This document shows positions 6,666 to 14,823 of a DNA stretch of 29,249 bases, in pieces; positions within the stretch are counted from its first letter, which is position 1, and each line of letters opens with the position of its first letter. Made by a program: the position numbers and the translations under genes. The stretch is from RGIG7450 sp045633565 (GTDB lineage Bacteria > Bacillota > Clostridia > RUG12999): contig JAZQYO010000021.1 in the NCBI GenBank assembly GCA_045633565.1, forward strand, positions 1 to 29,249, given 5' to 3'. The notes under the pieces were generated by a model, which worked only from the letters and a program-made list of their open reading frames with translations, was not told the DNA's origin and did not search any database.

Positions 6666-7784
6666 TTATTCTGCAAGTCTGAAATTGCCGAATTTGTCCT
6701 GCGTGACCTTTCCGGTCAGCTCCATCATTGTAATAACGCCGTTAAGTTGTCCGGCAGAAAGCCCTGTTTTGACTGCAAGTTCATCTATTCTTGCCGGTCT
6801 TTGTGCAAGGCAGGTTTTAATTGTTTTTTCTATATTTATTTCTTCATATCCTCCGGTTGGAAAATCAAATTCTATCTCATTTGCTGTAAAGCCCACCGGT
6901 TTGATAAGCTGAGGATAAATCTTCCCATAATCTTCCAAAATATCTGTTACGCTGGTAACTATTTTAGCCGAATCCTTTAAAAGACTGTTAACCCCACCCG
7001 AGGATTTGGCATTTACATTTCCCGGAACTGCAAATAAATCTCGTCCCTGTTCAAGAGCATAGTTTGCCGTCATCAGCGACCTGCTTGTTTCACTCGCTTC
7101 AACAACTACGGCGCCAACACAAAGTCCGCTTAAAATTCTGTTTCTTGCCGCAAATGCCGATGGATAACATGGTTCGTCAAAGCCATACTCTGACACCACT
7201 GCACCATTATTCATAATTTTCCTCATCAATTCGGAATTTACCCCTTTTGGAATAACATTTACGCCGGTAGTAAGTACCGCTGTTGTAAAACCGCCCGCTT
7301 CCATACACGCTCTGTGTGCAACGGTTTCTATACCGCCCGACATTCCGCCCACAACGGTTACTCCCGCTGCCGCAAGGTCTTTTGCCAGACTGTACGCCAT
7401 TTTCTGCCCATAATCACTTATACTGCTTGTTCCTATCATTGCAATATAAAGCTCACTCTCGGGTTTGAAATGCATACCTCTTACATACAAAACAAGTGGT
7501 GGGTCATAAATATTTTTGAGAAGAAACGGATACTTGTCGCTGTCAAACGGAATAATTTTCACTCCGTATTTTTCAGCAAACCAAAGTGTTTTCTCCGGCC
7601 CTTCCATGGACTTGTTGCTCAGCCTTTCAATGAGTGTATCCTTAAGCCCAAGCTTTTTATAGTCACTTTTGGTATATTCATATATTTTCTCAACACTTCC
7701 AACCTCAATATAGGTTTTGCGTGCCGTTACTTTACTTCCGCCCATTGCCATGGTATACCACAGCCAAAGCTTTATGTCTTCCAT
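6666..7784 (-). CDS. dprA: DNA-processing protein DprA (divergent motifs)
   Basis: DprA binds incoming single-stranded DNA during transformation and loads RecA. The 372 residues have the family's order: N-terminal helical region, a Rossmann-like DprA core (about 105-290) and a C-terminal winged-helix domain (about 315-372, with RPARIDELAVKTGLSAGQLNGVI). Core landmarks are AMIGTSSISDYG (115-126), AVVVEAS, GRDLFAVPG and SGGVNSLL. Several usually invariant positions differ: IGTR/IGSR reads IGTS, SGxARGID reads GGMSGGIE (146-153), and SGSL reads SRSL (234-237). It is last in the mscL operon, 15 bases after proA with GGAAGTGA as ribosome site. Identification is firm; whether it keeps full DNA-binding activity is open. 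Confidence 0.92.
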   Translation of the reverse strand: MEDIKLWLWYTMAMGGSKVTARKTYIEVGSVEKIYEYTKSDYKKLGLKDTLIERLSNKSMEGPEKTLWFAEKYGVKIIPFDSDKYPFLLKNIYDPPLVLYVRGMHFKPESELYIAMIGTSSISDYGQKMAYSLAKDLAAAGVTVVGGMSGGIETVAHRACMEAGGFTTAVLTTGVNVIPKGVNSELMRKIMNNGAVVSEYGFDEPCYPSAFAARNRILSGLCVGAVVVEASETSRSLMTANYALEQGRDLFAVPGNVNAKSSGGVNSLLKDSAKIVTSVTDILEDYGKIYPQLIKPVGFTANEIEFDFPTGGYEEINIEKTIKTCLAQRPARIDELAVKTGLSAGQLNGVITMMELTGKVTQDKFGNFRLAE

Positions 7785-7799
7785 CTGATGTCACTTCCG

Positions 7800-9053
7800 T
7801 TATCTGATTTGTCCGCTGCCTGTTATCACATATTTTATTGTGGTCAGTGCTTTAAGCCCCATAGGTCCTCTGACGTGAAGTTTTTGAGTGCTGATGCCAA
7901 TTTCTGCTCCAAGTCCGAAGCAGGAGCCGTCGGTGAACCTTGTTGATGCATTCACATAAACCGCTGCCGCATCAACCTCATTTAAAAACTTCTGCGAATT
8001 TGCGTAGTCATTGGTTACAATAGCCTCTGAGTGTCCGGTTGAATATTTTGCAATATGGGCTATTGCCTCGTCAATATTTCTCACCGCTTTTACTGCAAGG
8101 ATAAAGTCGAGAAATTCGGTGTCGTAATCTTCATCTGTTGCCGGCTGTGCATTGTCAAGATATTTTATGCTCTTTTCACACGCACGGAAGGATACGCTGT
8201 ATTCCTTCATTTTTTCTGAAAGTGCGGGAAGAAAATCCGCCATAACATCTTCATGAACAAGCAAAGTTTCCATGGCATTGCATACTGACGGTCTGGAGCA
8301 TTTTGCATTAAGTGCAATGTCAAGCGCCATATTTATGTCTGCCGAACTGTCAATATATGTGTGGCAGTTGCCGACACCTGTTTCAATAACGGGAACGGTG
8401 GCATTCTCCACAACGGTTTTAATAAGTCCCGCACCGCCACGGGGAATGAGCACATCAATATATTCATTGAGCCGCATCATTTCCTGTGCGCTCTTTCTGT
8501 CAGTATCCGTCACAAGAGAAATTGCGCCTTCAGGCATACCTGCCGCTGTTGCAGCATCTGAAAGCACCTGCGCAATTTTCATATTGGAATTAATTGCTTC
8601 ACTGCCGCCTCTTAAGATTGCTGCATTTGCAGTTTTAAGCGTCAGTGCAGCCGCATCTGCCGTAACATTGGGGCGTGCTTCATAAATAACCCCCACAACG
8701 CCTATCGGCACCCGTCTTTCCCCTATCTGAAGACCGTTTGGACGTTTCACCGTTTTGTCTGTGTTACCAACCGGGTCCTCCAGGGTTACTATTTCTCTTA
8801 TTCCTGCCGCCATGTCTGCTATACGCTGCTCTGTAAGTTTGAGCCTGTCGAGCATTGTTGCTCTGACCCCTTTTTGGGCAGCATTTTTCATATCAATTTC
8901 ATTTGCCGCAAGTATTTCAGCGCAGTGTGAAATAAGTGCATCTGCCATTTTGGTCAGTGCTTTGTTTCTCTCGTCACCCGAAATCATATAAAGCCCCGCA
9001 GCCGCTTTTTTGGCAAGTGCCGCCTGCTTTTCAAGAGCTGTCATTTTCCTCAC
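7800..9053 (-). CDS. proA: Gamma-glutamyl phosphate reductase
   Basis: Second enzyme of proline synthesis: NADPH-dependent reduction of gamma-glutamyl phosphate to glutamate semialdehyde, cytoplasmic. At 417 residues it has family length. It is an aldehyde-dehydrogenase-like fold with GVVGVIYEARPNVTADAA near 118-135, ILRGGSEA, LIPRGGAGLI, GVGNCHTYID, the catalytic Cys258 in SRPSVCNAMETLLVH, and a C-terminal FTDGSCFGLGAEIGISTQKLHVRGPMGL stretch. It follows proB by two bases, so the two are translated from one message and probably form the channelled kinase-reductase complex. The GAGGTGA ribosome site lies within the 3' end of proB. The next gene, dprA, follows after 15 bases. Confidence 0.97.
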   Translation of the reverse strand: MRKMTALEKQAALAKKAAAGLYMISGDERNKALTKMADALISHCAEILAANEIDMKNAAQKGVRATMLDRLKLTEQRIADMAAGIREIVTLEDPVGNTDKTVKRPNGLQIGERRVPIGVVGVIYEARPNVTADAAALTLKTANAAILRGGSEAINSNMKIAQVLSDAATAAGMPEGAISLVTDTDRKSAQEMMRLNEYIDVLIPRGGAGLIKTVVENATVPVIETGVGNCHTYIDSSADINMALDIALNAKCSRPSVCNAMETLLVHEDVMADFLPALSEKMKEYSVSFRACEKSIKYLDNAQPATDEDYDTEFLDFILAVKAVRNIDEAIAHIAKYSTGHSEAIVTNDYANSQKFLNEVDAAAVYVNASTRFTDGSCFGLGAEIGISTQKLHVRGPMGLKALTTIKYVITGSGQIR

Positions 9054-9055
9054 CT

Positions 9056-9832
9056 CTAAATAAGTGTTCCTACCGGTTTGCCATCCAGAAGGTCATAAAG
9101 GTCTTCCGGATTTTCTCCGCTTGCAATGATTGTATGTATACCGCCGCTTCGAGCTCTTTTCGCTGCTTCAAGTTTGGTTATCATACCGCCTGTCCCATGA
9201 GAGGAGCCTGCTCCGCCGGCATTTTTCATCATACCGTCTATATCGTCCAAAACTGAGATTTTCTTTGCGTCTTTTACTTCTCTTGGGTTTGCACTGTAAA
9301 CGCCGTCAATATCTGTCAGTATTATTAAAAGCTCTGCCTTTGCAAGAAGTGCCACCACTGCCGAAAGATTGTCATTATCACCAAACTCCGCCTCTTCGGT
9401 TGAAATGGTGTCATTTTCATTTACAATTGGCAGTGCACCAAGTTCTAAAAGCTTCATGAATGTATTTTGTGCGTTTATGTTGCTCTTTTCATTGTTTACA
9501 ACATCTTTTGTTAAAAGAATCTGCGCTACGGTGTGTCCGTATTTGCCGAATTCATCACCGTAAACATTCATAAGCTCACTCTGTCCAACTGCTGCCGCTG
9601 CCTGCTTTGCAACAGTTTCTCTCGGGCGCTCAGCCATTCCCAAAACGCCCGCTCCAACGCCAATTGCACCCGAAGTTACAAGTATAATTTCCTTGCCGGT
9701 GTTTTTAATATCTGCAAGCACCCGTACAAGCGATTCCACCCGGCGCAGGTTAAGCCTGCCCGTCGGATGAGCAAGTGTCGATGTGCCTACTTTTATTACT
9801 ATTCTTTTTATTTGTTTAATATCAAAATCCAT
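9056..9832 (-). CDS. proB: Glutamate 5-kinase, short form without PUA domain
   Basis: First, usually feedback-controlled enzyme of proline synthesis: phosphorylates L-glutamate with ATP. The 258 residues form the amino acid kinase domain: RIVIKVGTSTL at 10-20, ILVTSGAIGVGAGVLG, KQAAAAVGQSELM, PIVNENDTIS, FGDNDNLSA, and GTGGMITKLEAAKRA. The C-terminal PUA domain of the E. coli type (367 residues) is absent, as in many Firmicutes. The ribosome site GGGGTGAGAAT precedes the ATG. It lies 4 bases downstream of the DUF2344 gene and 2 bases upstream of proA, in the mscL operon. Confidence 0.97.
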   Translation of the reverse strand: MDFDIKQIKRIVIKVGTSTLAHPTGRLNLRRVESLVRVLADIKNTGKEIILVTSGAIGVGAGVLGMAERPRETVAKQAAAAVGQSELMNVYGDEFGKYGHTVAQILLTKDVVNNEKSNINAQNTFMKLLELGALPIVNENDTISTEEAEFGDNDNLSAVVALLAKAELLIILTDIDGVYSANPREVKDAKKISVLDDIDGMMKNAGGAGSSHGTGGMITKLEAAKRARSGGIHTIIASGENPEDLYDLLDGKPVGTLI

Positions 9833-9836
9833 ATTC

Positions 9837-10493
9837 TCACCCCTGAAAATCTATAAGCGGGTTTCCGTCAGCATTTAAAAGTGCCTGTCTGTGAATTTTA
9901 TAAAAATTCACCTTGCCGCAACCCGTTTCTTCAATCACCTTCACAAAAAGTTCAGGTTTAAGATTGGGCTCGCCACAGCTTAAAACTGCTTCAACCATTG
10001 TGCAGTCACCTTTAGTTTCGACCACCTTGGCAGATTTAATCAGCGGACGGATGTCCGTTTCTTTGACGCCGCTTTTGGTCTTCTTCTCGGTTATAATCTG
10101 TCCCATTGCCATAAGCTTTTCTATGTTGACAGCTTTTCCGCAAATTTCTATGCTGTATTTAGCAAGTGACAGCCCCGAAAAGGGCGATTTCACTCCGGAC
10201 AACTTTGCATCAAGGAGTTTAAATCCGTCCGGCATTTGTACTGACAGCTTTGCTAAAATCTCCGCTGAAGTAATCTCTCCCTCAAAGCCGATTTCTATCA
10301 GTTCGCCATCACTTGAAATCCCAACCCCAAGTGGATGGGCAAAATTCATAATCGGGTGGGGGTTAAACCCCTGGGAAAAGCTTATTTCAAGGCCTGCTCT
10401 TCTCATAGCACGTCCGAACATACGGACAAGGTCAAGGTGGGAAACGTATTTCACATTTTCATCTTTGGTAAATTTCAGTATATGCTTAGCCAT
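9837..10493 (-). CDS. Radical SAM-linked DUF2344 protein (TIGR03936)
   Basis: A 218-residue protein of the DUF2344/TIGR03936 family, named because it is encoded next to or fused with the TIGR03960 radical SAM protein; the joint activity is unknown but RNA modification has been suggested by context. Family features: HILKFTKDENVKYVSHLDLVRMFGRAMRRAGLEISFSQGFNPHPIM at the start, with the conserved SHLDL and FNPHP motifs (short pieces at about 17-21 and 43-47), and a C-terminal RQALL motif. It overlaps the end of the radical SAM gene by 8 bases, with GAGGTGA of that gene serving as its ribosome site, so translation is coupled. Cytoplasmic; no signal or membrane segment. Confidence 0.93.
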   Translation of the reverse strand: MAKHILKFTKDENVKYVSHLDLVRMFGRAMRRAGLEISFSQGFNPHPIMNFAHPLGVGISSDGELIEIGFEGEITSAEILAKLSVQMPDGFKLLDAKLSGVKSPFSGLSLAKYSIEICGKAVNIEKLMAMGQIITEKKTKSGVKETDIRPLIKSAKVVETKGDCTMVEAVLSCGEPNLKPELFVKVIEETGCGKVNFYKIHRQALLNADGNPLIDFQG

Positions 10494-12309
10494 TTTTCAC
10501 CTCGCACCTATCCATGAGACCGCAACCTGCGCAGGACTGTCTGCAGTTTGCAGTAGTCTTGCCGCTGTACGCTTTTTCGCACTCCCGTTTGAAAAACGCC
10601 TTGCTGATGCCACAGTCAATTACATCCCACGGGAGAATTTCGTCAAACCCACGTTTTCTGCTGTTGTAAAAATCCATATCCAGACCTGCTTTTTCAAAAG
10701 CAGCAAGCCATTTTTCAAAATCAAAAAACTCATCCCAGCTGTCAAACTTACAACCCGACTCGTGTGCATTTATAAGCACCCTGCCAAGACGTCTGTCCCC
10801 ACGGGAGAAAACGCCTTCAAGTATGCTGACGTAAGATTCGTGCCAGTTATATGTGATTCTGCGGGATTTAATTCCGTCATGAATAATGGACTGTTTCCTG
10901 CGAAGCTCTGAGAGTGAGTCCTGACTTTCCCACTGGAAGGGTGTCATAGGCTTTGGCACAAATGAGGATACACTGACGGTAATTCTGCCTCTGCCCCTGT
11001 CTTTAGGCAGAGCTTTCTGCCCGTACAGGACAGACACTTTTTCAGCAAGATTTGCTATTCCTGCAACATCCTCGTCAGTTTCAGTGGGCAGCCCTATCAT
11101 GAAATAAAGCTTAAGACTTGTCCAACCGCCATCAAATGCCATTCCGGCACCGGTTAAAATCTCTTCCTCAGTAATATTTTTGTTTATCACATCTCTCATC
11201 CGCTGCGTTCCCGCTTCGGGAGCAAATGTTATACTGCTCTTTCGTACGCTTTGGATTTTCTTCATCAGTTCAACCGAAAAGTTATCTATTCTCAGCGAAG
11301 GCAGAGCAAGATTTATTTTACTTTTTGCCGTAAGCTCAAGTAATTTTTCTGTAAGATGAGGCAGACAGGTGTAGTCGCTCGAGCTGAGCGAGGTGAGGGA
11401 TATTTCCTCGTAACCTGTGCTTTCTATCAGGTTTTCAGCAAGTTTCAAAAGCGTTTTGGGGTCTCTTTCCCTTATCGGGCGATAAACAAAGCCTGCCTGA
11501 CAGAATCTGCAACCACGGATGCAGCCTCTGAAAAGCTCAAGCATAATCCTGTCGTGAACAATGTCCATAAATGGAACTATCATCTGCTCAGGATAGTATG
11601 CTTTGTCAAAATCCTTAACTATCCGCTTTTTAATAGTTTTTGGCACAAAGTCATATTTTGGCTCAAAACTTTTAATTGTGCCGTCCTCATTATAATCCAC
11701 ATCATAAAAAGATGGCACATATATTCCTTCAATCTGTGAAACACGTTTCAAAAATTCCAGCCTGGGCTCACCCGAATCTTTCCAGATTTCATATTCATCT
11801 ATGACCTCGTGCCAGATTTCTTCCCCGTCGCCAATAAGATAAAAATCCATAAAATCGGCAAGTGGTTCCGGATTGTATGCACAGGGACCGCCTGCACACA
11901 CAAATGGCATCCCCTCAGTTCTTTCAGATGCCAGAAGTGGAATACCGGCAAGCTTTAGCATGTGCAGGATTGTGGTATAGCTCATTTCGTACTGAAGTGT
12001 AAAACCAACAAAATCAAAGTCTTTTATCGGGTCTTTACTTTCAAGTCCGAAAAGCAGAGTAGAGGAGCCGGTCATCTGCTCCTCCATATCAGTCCATGGT
12101 GCGAAAACGCGTTCAACCCATACGTCGTCGCGCCCATTTAATCCATGATATAAAATTTTCATTCCGAGATGAGACATTCCTATCTCATAAAGGTCAGGAA
12201 AACAAAAGGCAAAACGCACTTTCACATTTTCCTTGTCCTTAACAACGCTGCCAAGCTCTCCGCCGGTGTATCGCACCGCCTTCTGAACCTTGCTTAAAAG
12301 TTTATCCAT
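10486..12309 (-). CDS. B12-binding-like radical SAM protein, TIGR03960 family
   Basis: A 607-residue radical SAM enzyme. The N-terminal half (about 30-230) resembles a cobalamin-binding/Rossmann domain (FCFPDLYEIGMSHLGMKIL), though without an obvious DxHxxG cobalamin motif. The radical SAM core begins near 250 with C263-x3-C267-x2-C270, the 4Fe-4S site, followed by RPIRERDP, EISLTSLSSSDY and TFAPEAGTQRMRDVINK. The C-terminus carries a second cysteine cluster (NCRQSCAGCGLMDRC), a possible extra iron-sulfur site. It is 15 bases downstream of mscL and overlaps the DUF2344 gene, its constant partner. In many Clostridia this pair sits next to rng and rplU; here it sits between mscL and proBA. The reaction is not known to me. 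Confidence 0.94.
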   Translation of the reverse strand: MDKLLSKVQKAVRYTGGELGSVVKDKENVKVRFAFCFPDLYEIGMSHLGMKILYHGLNGRDDVWVERVFAPWTDMEEQMTGSSTLLFGLESKDPIKDFDFVGFTLQYEMSYTTILHMLKLAGIPLLASERTEGMPFVCAGGPCAYNPEPLADFMDFYLIGDGEEIWHEVIDEYEIWKDSGEPRLEFLKRVSQIEGIYVPSFYDVDYNEDGTIKSFEPKYDFVPKTIKKRIVKDFDKAYYPEQMIVPFMDIVHDRIMLELFRGCIRGCRFCQAGFVYRPIRERDPKTLLKLAENLIESTGYEEISLTSLSSSDYTCLPHLTEKLLELTAKSKINLALPSLRIDNFSVELMKKIQSVRKSSITFAPEAGTQRMRDVINKNITEEEILTGAGMAFDGGWTSLKLYFMIGLPTETDEDVAGIANLAEKVSVLYGQKALPKDRGRGRITVSVSSFVPKPMTPFQWESQDSLSELRRKQSIIHDGIKSRRITYNWHESYVSILEGVFSRGDRRLGRVLINAHESGCKFDSWDEFFDFEKWLAAFEKAGLDMDFYNSRKRGFDEILPWDVIDCGISKAFFKRECEKAYSGKTTANCRQSCAGCGLMDRCEVKNG

Positions 12310-12324
12310 TTAATCTTTTCCCTT

Positions 12325-12732
12325 TTATTTATTTTCCTTAAGTATATCTCTGATTTCAATTAAAAGCTTTTCCTCAGCTGTAAGCTCAGGTTCTTTAGGA
12401 GTTTCAGCCTCTTCAACCTTGGGTTTCTGAAGTTTTGAAATCAGTTTTATAACAACGAAAATGCTCATCGCAATTATAAGAAAATCTATGATATTCTGCA
12501 GGAACATACCGTAATTGAGTGAAATTTCGCTGCCGTCTGCTTTCGCACCCATAACATACGCCATTTCGGCAACATTCACTTTGCCTGTAATCAGACTGAT
12601 AGCCGGCATAACGATATCATTAACAAGCGAGGTTACTATTTTACCGAACGCACCACCGATGATAACACCGACAGCCATGTCAACAACATTGCCTTTCATT
12701 GCGAATGCTTTAAACTCTTTAAAAAATTTCAT
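12325..12732 (-). CDS. mscL: Large-conductance mechanosensitive channel MscL
   Basis: Homopentameric emergency valve that opens on membrane tension after hypo-osmotic shock. I choose the ATG at 12732 (MKFFKEFK, 135 residues), because the AGGAAAGGA site lies 8 nt upstream; an ATG at 12741 directly abuts that site. Features are the amphipathic N-terminal helix, TM1 with the pore-lining GNVVDMAVGVIIGGAFGKIV pattern (about 14-33), the periplasmic-type loop, TM2 (about 72-95, IIDFLIIAMSIFVVIKLI) and the charged C-terminal helix bundle (ELTAEEKLLIEIRDILK). It is the first gene of the operon that runs to dprA and lies just behind a clear promoter. Confidence 0.97.
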   Translation of the reverse strand: MKFFKEFKAFAMKGNVVDMAVGVIIGGAFGKIVTSLVNDIVMPAISLITGKVNVAEMAYVMGAKADGSEISLNYGMFLQNIIDFLIIAMSIFVVIKLISKLQKPKVEEAETPKEPELTAEEKLLIEIRDILKENK

Positions 12733-12762
12733 AACAAACATCCTTTCCTATGTATTAATAAT

Positions 12763-12792
12763 ATTTTACTATAAATATACACGTTCTGTCAA
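12763..12792 (-). promoter_or_regulatory. Sigma-A promoter of the mscL-dprA operon
   Basis: On the minus strand a perfect -35 TTGACA (12787-12792) is followed after 18 bases by TAAAAT (12763-12768). It places the transcription start about 25 bases upstream of the mscL ATG. No other strong promoter was seen inside the six-gene run down to dprA. Confidence 0.75.
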
Positions 12793-12807
12793 CAAAAAAC
12801 GGCAAAA

Positions 12808-12843
12808 AAAGCCTGTGAAATCTTAGTTTTCACAAGCCTTTTT
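12808..12843 (-). terminator. Terminator of the endonuclease gene
   Basis: On the minus strand AAGGCTTGTGAAA pairs with TTTCACAGGCTTT, using two G-U wobbles, around the loop ACTAAGA, followed by a run of Ts. It lies about 40 bases after the stop of the endonuclease gene and just upstream of the mscL promoter, so it insulates the two transcripts. Confidence 0.8.
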
Positions 12844-12880
12844 ATTATTTCTTAAAATGCCTGTCAGGTGAAAACAAATT

Positions 12881-13750
12881 TTATGGATTGCATCCACTGC
12901 AAGCCGTGTATCCCATATCTGTTATGCTTTTTCGTGTTCCCGAATATTTCTGCCGGTTTTCTGGCTTTATATCTTGTGCATTCTTGCAGGTTATATCATG
13001 AAACTTTTTTGTATTTGTATTTAAAATGTAGTCCTTTGTTTCTCCGTTATCCTGCTGCTCAGGCTCAACCGTTGGCTTATTATCTCCTGTCAGATAGTCA
13101 ATTTCCACTCCCGGCTGTATATTGTAAACATACACATTAAAACATACACCTCCGCCATTATCCTCCACTGATTTTGCTTCCATTATAACACCGCTTGCCA
13201 CAAGGTTTTCTCTCTCAAAAACAGGGGTGACACGGTATAAAACATGGTTTCCTGTTTCTTTTACATAATCCGCAACCTCATTTTCAAACGGAAGCATTCC
13301 TTCAGTATTCAAATATCGTGTGCCGGTAATAAGATTTTTTTCATTGGCGTTTTCGCCGGTAAGCTGATATCCTATAAGATGGCATCTGTTGTAAAGGTAT
13401 TTCCCGTCTATGAAATCATATTTTGAAATCTGCCAACCGGACGGTTTAACCTGACCGATAGCACCTCTTTCCTCGGTCGGCATTATTTCTCGCCCGATAC
13501 AGGAGATTGCCGGTCCACACCTGCCAAGACGGTCAAGTTTTGAGTAATTCTCGTAACTGATGGTAGTCAGTTCATCTTCCTCAAACTCCGGCTCGCCGGC
13601 GTTTAGCACAACATACGGCTCTCCCGAATAGCCGGGTATTTCAGATAGCGAAATTTCCGGCATTCTCCCTACCTCAGTCTGCAGGTTACAACCGGAAAAA
13701 ATAATACTGATTAAAACCAATAACGATAGCGCTGTATTTTTAAGCTTCAT
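12881..13750 (-). CDS. Lipoprotein DNA/RNA non-specific endonuclease with C-terminal Cys domain
   Basis: A predicted surface-anchored nuclease. Residues 1-20 form a signal peptide with a lipobox ending FSG before Cys21 (SIIFSGC), so it should be a lipoprotein on the outer face of the membrane. The nuclease domain (about 65-215) has the betabetaalpha-Me hallmark NRCHLIGYQLTGENANEKNL around His124, the presumed general base, with downstream Asn residues for metal binding, as in EndA/DNA-entry nucleases. After a Pro/Glu/Gln linker (about 222-240) comes a small domain (YILNTNTKKFHDITC to YTACSGCNP) with three to four cysteines and a His, resembling Ada/metal-binding-like tails attached to such nucleases. 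GGGGAATAA precedes the ATG. Roles in DNA uptake or nutrient scavenging are both possible. Confidence 0.9.
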   Translation of the reverse strand: MKLKNTALSLLVLISIIFSGCNLQTEVGRMPEISLSEIPGYSGEPYVVLNAGEPEFEEDELTTISYENYSKLDRLGRCGPAISCIGREIMPTEERGAIGQVKPSGWQISKYDFIDGKYLYNRCHLIGYQLTGENANEKNLITGTRYLNTEGMLPFENEVADYVKETGNHVLYRVTPVFERENLVASGVIMEAKSVEDNGGGVCFNVYVYNIQPGVEIDYLTGDNKPTVEPEQQDNGETKDYILNTNTKKFHDITCKNAQDIKPENRQKYSGTRKSITDMGYTACSGCNP

Positions 13751-13773
13751 TTATTCCCCATCCTTTTTTCCTT

Positions 13774-13802
13774 ATTTTATCACAGGTGCAGACAAAAATC
13801 AA
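13774..13802 (-). promoter_or_regulatory. Sigma-A promoter of the endonuclease gene
   Basis: On the minus strand TTGATT (13797-13802) and TAAAAT (13774-13779) are 17 bases apart. The predicted start lies about 15-20 bases before the endonuclease ATG at 13750. Its -35 is separated by only four bases from the -35 of the divergent permease promoter, so the two may compete. Confidence 0.65.
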
Positions 13803-13806
13803 CCTA

Positions 13807-13835
13807 TTGACTTTGCTGCGAAAAACATATAAAAT
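13807..13835 (+). promoter_or_regulatory. Sigma-A promoter of the EamA permease gene
   Basis: TTGACT (13807-13812) and TAAAAT (13830-13835) with a 17-base spacer, about 30 bases before the ATG at 13865. The alternative -10 TATAAA overlaps it two bases upstream. It is divergent from and almost abutting the endonuclease promoter. Confidence 0.7.
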
Positions 13836-13864
13836 GATTGTATTATGTAAAAAGAGGTAAAATT

Positions 13865-14776
13865 ATGAATAAAACCAAACTTAAAGGTAATCTTCTGCTG
13901 CTTCTGGCAGCATTTGTCTGGGGTGTTTCATTTATAGCACAAAGCAAGGGCGTGGAGCTTATTTCACCGGTTGCATTTATAGGTATCAGAACCATGCTGG
14001 GTGCAATTGTTTTAATCCCCGTTATTTTGATAATAGATGCGGGCAAGAAAAAGAAAGGTGCACCCGTTTTAGGCTGGACAAAAGAACTCTTGTCTAGCGG
14101 CATAATATGCGGCATTCTTCTTTATATCGCAACAATCCTCCAGACCGAGGGTATGATATACACAAGCCCCGGTAAATCAGGTTTTATTACTGCACTTTAC
14201 ATGATTATCGTCCCCTTTTTCAGCCTGTTTTCAGGTAAAAAACCGGGCATGGCTGTGTGGTTTTCTGTTGCACTTGCCGTAGCGGGTTTATACCTTATGT
14301 GTATAGACTCGTCGCTGTCAGTCAACTATGGCGATGTTCTCACTTTAATCTGTGCGTTTATTTTTTCCTGCCACATTTTAATAATTGACAGAATTTCCTC
14401 CAAAGTTGACGGCGTGAAACTGTCCTTTCTGCAGTTTTTTGTCTGCGGTGCGCTCGGACTTATATATATGTTCTTATTTGAAGAGCCGCAGCTTAAACCC
14501 ATTTTAAACTGTTGGGTATCCATCGGCTATGCGGGCATTTTCTCCTGCGGCGTTGGTTATACACTTCAGATTGTCGGTCAGAAATATACCGACCCCACAT
14601 CCGCATCAATTTTAATGAGTTTAGAGTCTGTATTTGCAACACTTTCAACGGTAGTCCTCGTTGCGCTCGGCTGGAATCTCACCGGCGGGCAGCTCAGCCT
14701 GAAGGAAATTTCCGGTTGTGCATTAATGTTTGCCGCAACACTTTTAGTGCAGCTTCCGGATAAGAAAAAGGGCTGA
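13865..14776 (+). CDS. EamA/DMT-family permease
   Basis: A 303-residue membrane transporter of the drug/metabolite superfamily (EamA type), with two repeats of five helices giving about ten membrane spans. The N-terminal repeat begins LLLLAAFVWGVSFIAQSKGVE, the usual W/G-rich first helix, followed by the positively charged loop GKKKKGAP. The second repeat starts near GDVLTLICAFIFSCHILI and ends in a conserved TSASILMSLESVFATL with a final Lys-rich tail. The substrate cannot be told; the family exports or imports metabolites and amino acids. I use the ATG at 13865, which has AGAGGT 8 nt upstream; an in-frame TTG at 13838 lacks a site and overlaps the promoter. Confidence 0.92.
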   Translation: MNKTKLKGNLLLLLAAFVWGVSFIAQSKGVELISPVAFIGIRTMLGAIVLIPVILIIDAGKKKKGAPVLGWTKELLSSGIICGILLYIATILQTEGMIYTSPGKSGFITALYMIIVPFFSLFSGKKPGMAVWFSVALAVAGLYLMCIDSSLSVNYGDVLTLICAFIFSCHILIIDRISSKVDGVKLSFLQFFVCGALGLIYMFLFEEPQLKPILNCWVSIGYAGIFSCGVGYTLQIVGQKYTDPTSASILMSLESVFATLSTVVLVALGWNLTGGQLSLKEISGCALMFAATLLVQLPDKKKG

Positions 14777-14793
14777 TATTGTCAAATTTTGTA

Positions 14794-14823
14794 TTGACAA
14801 GCAGGCGTCTGCTTTGTTAAAAT
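14794..14823 (+). promoter_or_regulatory. Promoter of the NhaC antiporter with nested inverted repeats
   Basis: A perfect -35 TTGACA (14794-14799) and TAAAAT (14818-14823) lie 18 bases apart. The -35 is one arm of an inverted repeat (TTGTCAA 14779-14785 / TTGACAA 14794-14800). The spacer holds AGCAG-GCGT-CTGCT (14800-14813), and GTGAA-CGGA-TTCAC (14837-14850) follows the start region. These could be operator sites; the regulator is not in the window. Confidence 0.65.

Noticed and set aside
7314..7946. A plus-strand open frame of 210 codons across the dprA-proA junction
   Set aside because: Antisense to both dprA and proA; composition (Cys/His/Phe rich) and lack of a ribosome site mark it as a shadow.
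9913..10911. A long plus-strand open frame (332 codons) opposite the DUF2344 and radical SAM genes
   Set aside because: It lies entirely antisense to two firmly identified overlapping genes, has no ribosome site, and its translation is low-complexity Ser/Pro/Ile text typical of an antisense shadow.
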